A stretch of DNA of 12,689 bases. Origin: Treponema sp. UBA3819 (GTDB taxonomy: Bacteria > Spirochaetota > Spirochaetia > Treponematales > Treponemataceae). The stretch spans positions 1 to 12,689 of the forward strand of contig DFDV01000055.1 of NCBI GenBank assembly GCA_002369025.1, written 5' to 3'. Position numbers and translations under genes: made by a program. Shown here one piece after another: positions 1-5,712 of the stretch. Positions within the stretch are counted from its first letter, which is position 1. The number at the start of each line of letters is the position of its first letter. A model generated the notes under the pieces. The model saw only the letters and a list, made by a program, of their open reading frames with translations. It did no database searches and was not told where the DNA came from.

Positions 1-287
1 AGGAGATGGACATGGCACAGGCACTTTTGAAGACGATGAGCCGAGACCAGCAGGAATGGGAAAACCAGTTCGGCTACGAGCGCTTCATCCACGACTGCAT
101 CTCCCGCGAACAGTACGCCTACACCCAGGGTGAACAGCGTGGCATTGAGCAGGGGGCACGATACGCACGACTGGAAGATGCCCGACGGATGCTGAAAACT
201 GGCAAACTTTCTCCAGAAGAGATCGCTGACATCACACAGCTTTCATTAGATGAAATTCAAAGTCTGCAGAAGAATTTATCACAGTGA
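1..287 (+). CDS. Rpn-family nuclease/putative transposase, 3' end only
   Basis: This is the C-terminal part of an Rpn-type (recombination-promoting nuclease, PD-(D/E)XK) protein. The reading frame is open to the left edge, so the catalytic domain lies outside the window. What is visible is the family's usual tail: a charged helical region, a glycine-rich stretch (QGEQRGIEQGARYA) and a final helix-turn-helix-like segment with the pattern RRML..GKLSPEEIADITQLSLDEIQSL. The same tail ends the complete Rpn gene downstream. AGGAG at 1-5 stands six bases before an in-frame ATG at 12, so a 91-residue protein could also be made from this site; see findings. The stop is TGA at 285-287. The family is recognised with good confidence. 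Whether this copy is intact cannot be judged from the window. Confidence 0.75.
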   Translation, partial: EMDMAQALLKTMSRDQQEWENQFGYERFIHDCISREQYAYTQGEQRGIEQGARYARLEDARRMLKTGKLSPEEIADITQLSLDEIQSLQKNLSQ

Positions 288-299
288 GACAATCACAGA

Positions 300-309
300 G
301 GGGGGGGGG
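300..309. repeat. Homopolymer run of ten G
   Basis: Ten consecutive G residues begin 13 bases after the stop codon of the truncated Rpn gene. Runs of this length slip readily during replication. It lies outside any coding region I accept, so length changes would not shift a reading frame here. An effect on the transcript or on DNA structure is possible but unsupported. Confidence 0.9.
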
Positions 310-336
310 CAGTTCATGCCTCGGTGTGGCGCGGGG

Positions 337-431
337 AACCACAGATAAACACTGATTAACACGGATGAGACACAGATAAAAAATAAAAAAATATCTGCGT
401 GTATCCGCGTGTATCCGTGTTTATCCGTGTC
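337..431. repeat. Long imperfect inverted repeat with 10-base internal period
   Basis: The left arm (about 337-379) is made of units such as ACAGATAAAC, ACTGATTAAC and ACGGATGAGA. The right arm (about 392-431) is made of ATCTGCGTGT, ATCCGCGTGT, ATCCGTGTTT and ATCCGTGTCA, which are the reverse complements of the same theme. The arms pair over about 40 bases with some mismatches around a short A-rich centre. The result is both a tandem repeat near one helical turn in period and a long hairpin. Repeats of this ACCACAGAT..ACACGGAT type are, from memory, scattered between genes in several unrelated bacterial groups, with no settled function. Confidence 0.8.
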
Positions 432-771
432 AAAACAGCAGCTAGGGGCTTCGCATTCAAATTATTCTATCAAAAAAATGGCGCAGTGCAGTTGTGGCTC
501 AACAAAAACAGACTAACGGCAAGCGGGCCACTGAAATCCACGGTTGTGCGTATGTCGCACCTGACGAACTGTATTGTGCAAGCCAGCCCCTCTAGCCTAC
601 ACCTGCTGGGAAGAACTTGCGATATATTTTTTTCAGACACAGACAAGAGGGCTGTCCAATAAGCCTGCGCCATTGCCGTAGAAATTAGCAGTGCGAATCT
701 TCCTGACACGGCAATCTCCTGTGTGAGCGCATAGATTTTCGGGTCACGCCCGAAAATGACATTTTTTAAGA
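432..771. other. Gene-poor stretch without recognisable coding content
   Basis: Frames open here on both strands (399-662 plus, 470-838 minus). Neither resembles a known protein, has a ribosome binding site or shows coding character, and the plus-strand one starts inside the inverted repeat. The only structure I see is the perfect 9-base inverted repeat at 735-757. The segment lies between the full repeat (337-431) and its half copy (772-814), so it may be an insertion or a decayed remnant between duplicated repeats. This is inference only. Confidence 0.5.
735..767 (+). terminator. Possible intrinsic terminator
   Basis: ATTTTCGGG (735-743) and CCCGAAAAT (749-757) form a perfect 9-base-pair stem with a five-base loop. 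Six T follow at 762-767, after a four-base gap. The stem is strong, but the gap before the T run is unusual for an intrinsic terminator. It could equally be a protein-binding palindrome or part of a mobile repeat. If it terminates, it would separate the left Rpn transcript from the Rpn gene at 934. Confidence 0.35.
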
Positions 772-814
772 AACCACAGATGAACACGGATTTACACGGA
801 TGGGGCACAGATAA
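772..814 (+). repeat. Half copy of the 337-379 repeat arm
   Basis: This segment matches the left arm at 337-379 with about five substitutions in 43 bases and no gaps, beginning AACCACAGAT in both. The right arm is missing: an A-rich run follows instead. The two copies are direct repeats 435 bases apart, so recombination between them would delete the gene-poor stretch. Confidence 0.8.
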
Positions 815-933
815 TAAAAAAAAACATGATTTTTTCAACTTTTTTTCTAAAAATTTAGCCTAAAATGCAAATTCGTTGCCTATATATAGTGTAGAGAAAA
901 ATCTCTGAAAATCACGTATATACGAGGTATGCC

Positions 934-2037
934 ATGAATATGAGGAAGCCCCTGCGTCCGTCACCAACGGCCCTGCTCAATCCGCGCTCTGACCCTACAT
1001 TCAAAACGCTGTTCACTCAGAATACGCCGGAATCAAACGATGCGCTCCGCGATCTTATTTCCGCCATGCTCGGAAAAGCAGTGCGCTCTATCAAATTGCT
1101 GCCCAATGAGCCGCCAAAAAAATCCCGCACGGAAAAACAAATGGCATTTGACGTGCACTGCGTTCTGGAAAATGGGGAGCCGGCAGAAATAGAAATGCAG
1201 GGCCGCGACAAGGAGCATTCCTATGCAGGACGTGCAGAAGCCCATGCCGCCCGATTACTTGCCCATGCGACACGCAGGGGAGAGTCATGGAAAGACATTC
1301 CAAAAGTATACCAACTCTCCGTGCTGAATTTCACCTATGACAGCGGTGACAAATCAGCATTCAGCTGGTATACTATGAGGAAGAAGGCGTCTGGCAGGAA
1401 TGAGGATGAAAAAGGCCTTTCACTGAACGAAAGACTCAACGTTATCTACCTGGAACTGACTAAAATCCGTAGGCTAAGGCACAAGCCTGTAGCGCAACTC
1501 ACTAAGTTGGAGCGATGGGGCATGTTTCTAGCCTATGCCGACAAGCCGGAAATGCAGGAGTATCTGCACGCCATCCTTGCAGCGGAGGAATGTATTATGA
1601 AAGCAAACGAGATTCTTGAAGAAATCAGCGTGGATGAGGCGAACTGGTACCTTCAAAATGCCTACGATGACTGGGAACGCGACCAACTCGAAGCGGCTGC
1701 CCTGAAAGAAGAGAATGCCCGTGAATATCAAAAGAATGTCCAGGAACGGCAAAAAATTCTCCAAGACCGGCAAAAGCTTACCCAAGACCGACAAAAGATT
1801 GTCCAAGACCAACAAAAGCTTACCCAAGACCAGCAAAAGCTTAGTCAGGAACAAGAAATGCTGGAACAAGAGAAAACGATGCTGGAGCGGGAAAAACACC
1901 TGGCTATGGAGCGAGGTGTTCACGCCCATGCGAAAGAAACTGCAAAACGACTGCTGGGTATTGGGCTATCCGAAACACAGGTTGCTGAGAGCGTGGGACT
2001 GTCCATCGAAGAAGTCCGGCAGCTACAGCAGGACTGA
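934..2037 (+). CDS. Rpn-family recombination-promoting nuclease with coiled-coil heptad repeats
   Basis: A complete 367-residue member of the Rpn/transposase_31-like PD-(D/E)XK nuclease family. The N-terminal domain (about 15-140) starts with the typical NPRSDPTFKTLF segment. It carries the acidic residue of FDV (D73) and an E-x-Q pair (E87, Q89) after a turn, matching the family's catalytic D..ExQ arrangement, then the YQLSVLNF strand (127-134). Residues 266-321 are eight heptads of the type QKLTQDR, predicting a long coiled coil. Residues 336-366 form the HTH-like tail (LLGIGLSETQVAESVGLSIEEVRQL). GAGG at 924-927 is six bases before the ATG. Proteins of this family are described as DNA nucleases that promote RecA-independent recombination, with a defence role reported in E. 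coli. An internal start at Met222 (1597) is well placed for a small C-terminal product. Family call is strong; biological role is inferred. Confidence 0.85.
   Translation: MNMRKPLRPSPTALLNPRSDPTFKTLFTQNTPESNDALRDLISAMLGKAVRSIKLLPNEPPKKSRTEKQMAFDVHCVLENGEPAEIEMQGRDKEHSYAGRAEAHAARLLAHATRRGESWKDIPKVYQLSVLNFTYDSGDKSAFSWYTMRKKASGRNEDEKGLSLNERLNVIYLELTKIRRLRHKPVAQLTKLERWGMFLAYADKPEMQEYLHAILAAEECIMKANEILEEISVDEANWYLQNAYDDWERDQLEAAALKEENAREYQKNVQERQKILQDRQKLTQDRQKIVQDQQKLTQDQQKLSQEQEMLEQEKTMLEREKHLAMERGVHAHAKETAKRLLGIGLSETQVAESVGLSIEEVRQLQQD
1584..1599 (+). promoter_or_regulatory. Internal ribosome binding site and in-frame ATG in the Rpn gene
   Basis: GGAGG at 1584-1588 lies eight bases before an ATG at 1597-1599, which is Met222 in the Rpn frame. 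Translation from here would give a 146-residue protein with the coiled coil and HTH-like tail but no nuclease domain. This is a better Shine-Dalgarno sequence than the one at the full-length start. E. coli Rpn genes are known to make such intragenic small proteins as inhibitors of the nuclease. Function here is inferred. Confidence 0.5.
1729..1896 (+). repeat. Eight tandem 21-base units encoding heptads
   Basis: The coding sequence repeats with a 21-base period, most clearly as CAAAAGCTTACCCAAGACC-like units near 1770-1840. It encodes QKxxQDR/QDQ heptads. The inner units are nearly identical in DNA and the outer ones have drifted, which suggests growth from the centre by slippage or unequal recombination. 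Gain or loss of a unit keeps the frame. Confidence 0.8.
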
Positions 2038-2070
2038 CTGCTTCCCGCGTCAGCATAAACAAAAAAGTAT

Positions 2071-2099
2071 TTTTCAAATCCGCAATTCTATGGTATACT
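2071..2099 (+). promoter_or_regulatory. Sigma70-type promoter of the esterase gene
   Basis: TTTTCA (-35, 2071-2076), a 17-base spacer and TATACT (-10, 2094-2099) with an extended TGG immediately upstream. The expected start near 2106 gives a leader of about 25 bases holding the ribosome binding site GGAG at 2119-2122, eight bases before the ATG. Confidence 0.65.
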
Positions 2100-2130
2100 G
2101 GAGCAAATTCACACTAACGGAGAAATCGTT

Positions 2131-3720
2131 ATGAAAAAACTTATGCTTGCTGTACTCTCGTTTTGTGCACTTGCCCTGCTTTCTGCCCAGAGCGCGAACA
2201 TTGCGGCAAATGAAAAAGTGGAGAAGGTTGCAACAACTTCAGCCATAGCAAATCCCAAGGGAACAAAACTTTTTGTTGTAGGTGATTCTACATTAAGTCC
2301 TTTTAATGATGTTGCCTATTATCACCCGCGCAATGGTTACGGTATGTGGCTGCAGCATTATCTTAATCCCAAGAAAATTGAAGTCATCAATCTTGCCATG
2401 AGTGGCCGCTCATCAAAGAGTTTCCTCACGGAAGTAAATTATCAGACGCTTGTAAACAATATCAAAAAGGGCGACTACCTGATAATCGGCTTTGGCCACA
2501 ACGATGAAAAGGCGGAAGAAGACCGCTATTCAGATCCTAATGGTTCAAAAGAAACTGCCGGTTCATTCAAAAACATTCTGTACGAAAAATATGTTAAAAT
2601 GGCAAAAGATAAGGGTGCAACACCGATTCTGTGTACGCCAATTGTCCGCCGTTCAGAAAGCATTAAGTATGAGGGCGCCAATGTTCATATTGTTGGTGAT
2701 CAGGGATCATTTAAAGGCGGAGACTGGCCAAAAGCAATTCGTGAACTGGGACAGGAAACTTCTACTATCGTTGTAGATTTGACTGCCAGCACAAAAGCCC
2801 GCTATTCACAGCTTATGCCGTCTGAAACACTGGTCTATCATGCATGGCTTTCTCATAAGCCTAATTCAGTAGATAATACCCACCTGAACATGTACGGTGC
2901 CGCAGTGAATGCCTATGATGTAGTTCAGGAAATTGCCCGTCAGAACAAGAAATTTGCAAAACTCGTAAACAAGGATGCAGAAGCTCCAAAACAGGGAATG
3001 CTTGCACCCAACCCCAAATACATCATCCCAAAATATTCAGGTTTTACGCCCAGGGATAAGAGCGTTCAGGCTTCGTTTAAGAAAATCAAAGAACCATGGT
3101 TCGGAACGGCATTCGGCGACTGTGGCGGTGCGTCAAAGATTTCTACCAAGCGTTTTAACGGAATTGAAGAAACTGCAGCCGGTACTGTAGTGATGAACTC
3201 TGGCCCCACAGACGGAACTGCTTCTTCCGGAAAAATTTCCAGTGGCAATGATGGTCTCTGTATGTATTTCCAGCAGATTCCGATTGGTAAGGATTTTACC
3301 CTTACTGCAAAGGCAAAGGTTCTGTATGCAGGCGAACACAATCAGGTGTCATTCGGCCTCATGGTTCGTGATGACATTTATATTGATAATGATGATAAGT
3401 CCATCAACTCAGCCTATGTTGCATGTGCAGCACTCGGTCTTGCAAAAGATGAAGGTACCTGGTCAAGCAGTTTTGAACGCAAGGATGGTGCCCTCGTTCA
3501 GACAAAGGTATCTGTGGAAAAGAAGCCTGTCGCCGGTACGGTTGTAGACCTTTCAATTGTCAAAAAAGGAAATGTTTATACCGTTAAGTATGGTAAGGAA
3601 CCGGAAAAGACTTATACGGCAGCCCTTAATGAAATTGACCCGGATTATGTATATGCAGGTCTTTTCACATCACGCTGTGCAACTGTTGAATACAGCAATG
3701 TTTCCCTCAAAATAAACTGA
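2131..3720 (+). CDS. Secreted SGNH/GDSL hydrolase, probable rhamnogalacturonan (pectin) acetylesterase
   Basis: A 529-residue exported protein with an N-terminal signal peptide (basic MKK, hydrophobic 4-18, cleavage near 19-25). The catalytic domain (about 45-275) has all SGNH blocks: GDST with nucleophile Ser53, SGRSS with Gly92, GHND with Asn124, and DNTH with Asp248 and His251. The GDSTLSPF start and the DNTHLN end match carbohydrate esterase family 12 (rhamnogalacturonan acetylesterase, YesT/RhgT type), which removes acetyl groups from pectin backbones. Residues from about 320 to 529 form a second, beta-rich module (for example FTLTAKAKVL and QVSFGLMVRDD) that may bind polysaccharide or anchor the enzyme; I do not recognise it firmly. 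The gene stands alone between its own promoter and a strong terminator. The enzyme class is solid; the exact substrate is inferred. Confidence 0.8.
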   Translation: MKKLMLAVLSFCALALLSAQSANIAANEKVEKVATTSAIANPKGTKLFVVGDSTLSPFNDVAYYHPRNGYGMWLQHYLNPKKIEVINLAMSGRSSKSFLTEVNYQTLVNNIKKGDYLIIGFGHNDEKAEEDRYSDPNGSKETAGSFKNILYEKYVKMAKDKGATPILCTPIVRRSESIKYEGANVHIVGDQGSFKGGDWPKAIRELGQETSTIVVDLTASTKARYSQLMPSETLVYHAWLSHKPNSVDNTHLNMYGAAVNAYDVVQEIARQNKKFAKLVNKDAEAPKQGMLAPNPKYIIPKYSGFTPRDKSVQASFKKIKEPWFGTAFGDCGGASKISTKRFNGIEETAAGTVVMNSGPTDGTASSGKISSGNDGLCMYFQQIPIGKDFTLTAKAKVLYAGEHNQVSFGLMVRDDIYIDNDDKSINSAYVACAALGLAKDEGTWSSSFERKDGALVQTKVSVEKKPVAGTVVDLSIVKKGNVYTVKYGKEPEKTYTAALNEIDPDYVYAGLFTSRCATVEYSNVSLKIN

Positions 3721-3742
3721 TATTATTTTTCGGTATAGTTTT

Positions 3743-3777
3743 CCCCGTGTTCATTTTTGGGCACGGGGATTTTTTTT
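3743..3777 (+). terminator. Intrinsic terminator of the esterase gene
   Basis: CCCCGTG (3743-3749) pairs with CACGGGG (3762-3768) around a 12-base loop. After one base, an uninterrupted run of eight T follows (3770-3777). It lies 23 bases after the esterase stop codon and just before the hprK promoter, so it insulates hprK from upstream transcription. Confidence 0.9.
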
Positions 3778-3779
3778 GC

Positions 3780-3808
3780 TTGCATATTATTTGATATTTT
3801 TGTATAGT
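3780..3808 (+). promoter_or_regulatory. Promoter of the hprK cluster, abutting the start codon
   Basis: TTGCAT (3780-3785), a 17-base spacer and TATAGT (3803-3808). The start codon at 3817 is only eight bases after the -10 box, so transcription should begin at or within two bases of the ATG. No Shine-Dalgarno sequence lies in between. Confidence 0.6.
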
Positions 3809-3816
3809 AATGATGT

Positions 3817-4806
3817 ATGCTAAACAAACCTTTTACAGTGCTTGATTTGCTCGACATGGAGTTCACTGGACAGAACGTACTGAACCTCAAATGTATAGGC
3901 GGCCGCAAAGGTTTAACCCGTGCCATTACCGTTATGGACACAAACCGTCCAGGGCTTGCCCTGTCCGGCTTCTTTGACGCTTTTGTTTTTGACCGCATAC
4001 AGCTTTTCGGGCGCGGTGAATGTGCATACCTTGAAAAACTCCGACAGGATAACCGTACAGATACTATTGAGCGTCTTTTTGCTTTTGGTATTCCCTGTTG
4101 TATCTTTTCCTACGGTCAGTCTCCAAGCAGCGATTTTATGGCCATTGCAGAACGGGTAGGCTGTCCTATACTGCAGACTTCCCTGGAAACAGCTGAATTT
4201 GGCCGCCGTCTGGTGCGGGCGCTTTCAAATGTCTTTGCGCCAAAAAAGACCATGCACGGAGTCTTGCTGGAAGTCTATGGTATCGGCATTCTGCTTACAG
4301 GTCATTCTGGCGTAGGTAAAAGTGAATGTGCCCTTGAACTTGTTGAACGAGGACAGAGGCTTGTTGCAGATGATGTAGTAGAAATCCGTTGTGTAAACGG
4401 TAACACCCTGCTGGGACGCGGTTCAAACACACTTATCAGTCACCATATGGAAATCCGAGGACTGGGTATCATCAATATTTCACAGATGTATGGAGTCGGT
4501 GCCATTCGGGAACAGAAAGAACTTCAGCTTATCATTGAACTGGAAGAATGGGATTCAAACAAACTTTATGACCGGCTGGGTACCGAACACAAGACGGTGG
4601 ATATTCTTGGCGTAAAAGTGCCGATTCTGGAAATTCCGGTTAAACCGGGCCGAAACGTTCCCATCATTATTGAGGCAGCGGCCATGAACGAACGTTTAAA
4701 GAGCATGGGTTATAACTCAGCCCGTGACTTTAATCAGAATATTCTTAAATGGATTGAAACAGGAGAAGCGCAGTCCGCATATTACGGAAGCGACGACTCA
4801 TACTAA
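3817..4806 (+). CDS. hprK: HPr kinase/phosphorylase
   Basis: A 329-residue bifunctional enzyme that phosphorylates HPr on Ser46 using ATP or pyrophosphate, and reverses this when phosphate is high, so it reports carbon and energy status. The N-terminal domain spans about 1-135. The kinase domain shows the conserved His147 (HGVLLEVYG), the Walker A loop GHSGVGKS (162-169), the VADD acidic pair (Asp185, Asp186), the family signature EIRGLGIINI (212-221) and the C-terminal KPGRNVPIIIEAAAMN segment. The length is normal. The ATG at 3817 is the only plausible start, because an in-frame TGA lies at 3811-3813. It has no ribosome binding site and the promoter is adjacent, pointing to a leaderless mRNA. 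The substrate gene follows after 25 bases. In treponemes with few PTS permeases this system is thought to be mainly regulatory. Confidence 0.95.
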   Translation: MLNKPFTVLDLLDMEFTGQNVLNLKCIGGRKGLTRAITVMDTNRPGLALSGFFDAFVFDRIQLFGRGECAYLEKLRQDNRTDTIERLFAFGIPCCIFSYGQSPSSDFMAIAERVGCPILQTSLETAEFGRRLVRALSNVFAPKKTMHGVLLEVYGIGILLTGHSGVGKSECALELVERGQRLVADDVVEIRCVNGNTLLGRGSNTLISHHMEIRGLGIINISQMYGVGAIREQKELQLIIELEEWDSNKLYDRLGTEHKTVDILGVKVPILEIPVKPGRNVPIIIEAAAMNERLKSMGYNSARDFNQNILKWIETGEAQSAYYGSDDSY

Positions 4807-4831
4807 AATACTAATAGCAGAGGATGATATT

Positions 4832-5098
4832 ATGACAGAAAAACTTTTAACGGTACGAAATCGAGCGGGAATTCATGCGCGTCCTGCGGCACTGATTGCA
4901 CAGACTGCAAACAAATTTGCCTGTGAAGTGCTTCTGGAAAAAGATTCCGTTTCAGTCAATGCAAAATCCATCATGGGTGTTATTACCATGGCGGCAGGCT
5001 ACAATACAACGCTTACACTCAAAGCGGAAGGTGATGGAGAAAAAGAAGCGGCAGAGGCAATTTTTCAGCTTTTTGAAAATAAATTCGAGGAGGAGTAG
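4832..5098 (+). CDS. ptsH: HPr phosphocarrier protein
   Basis: An 88-residue HPr, the full normal length. His15 in GIHARPA is the enzyme I phosphorylation site, and Ser46 in NAKSIMGV is the HPr kinase site, so both transfer and regulatory residues are kept. The start at 4832 is chosen because AGAGGA at 4819-4824 lies seven bases upstream and the protein then begins MTEKLLTVRNRAG as in other HPr proteins; the frame stays open further left but adds unrelated residues. It follows hprK by 25 bases and precedes lexA by two, with the lexA ribosome binding site inside its last codons, so the genes are probably cotranscribed. Confidence 0.95.
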   Translation: MTEKLLTVRNRAGIHARPAALIAQTANKFACEVLLEKDSVSVNAKSIMGVITMAAGYNTTLTLKAEGDGEKEAAEAIFQLFENKFEEE

Positions 5099-5100
5099 GC

Positions 5101-5709
5101 ATGAAAGGTATTACCGATCGTCAGCAGGAAGTTCTCTCATTTATTTCTAACTTCACAAAAGAAAACGAGTATCCGCCGACAGTTCGTGAGATTGGTGATC
5201 ATTTTGGCATTTCGCTTCGCGCGGTGCAGGATCATATTGCAGCCCTGCAGAAAAAAGGATTCCTTTCTCTCAGTCAGAAACGTTCCCGCTCAATCCGCGT
5301 ATTGCAGGGGGGCAGTGCAGAGCCGAATCCCTTTGTCAGCAAAGTTCCGCTTTTGGGAACGGTTGCCGCAGGAAAACCCCTTTTGTGTGAGGAAAATCTT
5401 GACGGCTATGTAAATCTTACGGAACCTTTTGTTCGTCCTGGAAAAAGCTATTTCGCACTCCGTGTCCGCGGCCAGAGCATGATAAATGCAGGCATTCTGG
5501 AAGGTGACCTTGCCATTATCGAACAGGCAGAAGTTGCCGCGGATGGACAGATTATCGTGGCTGTAATTGATGATGCCATCACTCTCAAACGTTACTACAA
5601 GGAAGCTGACAGAATTCGTCTTCATCCGGAAAATCCTGCTTTCAGTGAAATCTACTGCACCGATGTGCGGGTTGTGGGCATCCTCTCAAATATTGTCCGT
5701 ACTTACTAA
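5101..5709 (+). CDS. lexA: LexA SOS repressor
   Basis: A 202-residue LexA of normal length. The N-terminal winged helix (1-68) has the recognition region TVREIGDHFGISLRAVQDHI. The C-terminal S24 peptidase domain shows the Ala90-Gly91 cleavage site (VAAGKPL), nucleophile Ser126 (GQSMINAG) and general base Lys163 (ITLKRYY). It should therefore cleave itself when RecA filaments form on damaged DNA and release SOS genes. A strong GAGGAGG ribosome binding site lies just upstream, inside the ptsH end. The recognition helix has AVQDHI where better-known LexA proteins have a segment like TVHRHL, so its operator may differ from the GAAC-N4-GTTC type. No obvious operator of that type lies in the cluster promoter at 3780-3816. 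Confidence 0.93.
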   Translation: MKGITDRQQEVLSFISNFTKENEYPPTVREIGDHFGISLRAVQDHIAALQKKGFLSLSQKRSRSIRVLQGGSAEPNPFVSKVPLLGTVAAGKPLLCEENLDGYVNLTEPFVRPGKSYFALRVRGQSMINAGILEGDLAIIEQAEVAADGQIIVAVIDDAITLKRYYKEADRIRLHPENPAFSEIYCTDVRVVGILSNIVRTY

Positions 5710-5712
5710 ACG

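Noticed and set aside
337..431. CRISPR array
   Set aside because: Units are only 10 bases, have no spacers, and invert halfway; no cas gene is in the window.
399..838. Open frames on both strands (399-662 plus, 470-838 minus)
   Set aside because: No ribosome binding site, no recognisable domain, and odd composition; the plus frame begins inside the inverted repeat. Treated as non-coding.
1528..1929. 133-codon minus-strand frame and 139-codon plus frame (1715-2134) over the heptad array
   Set aside because: Both are shadows of the 21-base repeats in the Rpn gene: a period divisible by three keeps other frames open and gives low-complexity repeats.
4724..4831. Longer N terminus for HPr
   Set aside because: It would overlap the hprK end and add residues unlike any HPr; the internal ATG at 4832 has its own ribosome binding site and gives the normal length and His15/Ser46 numbering.
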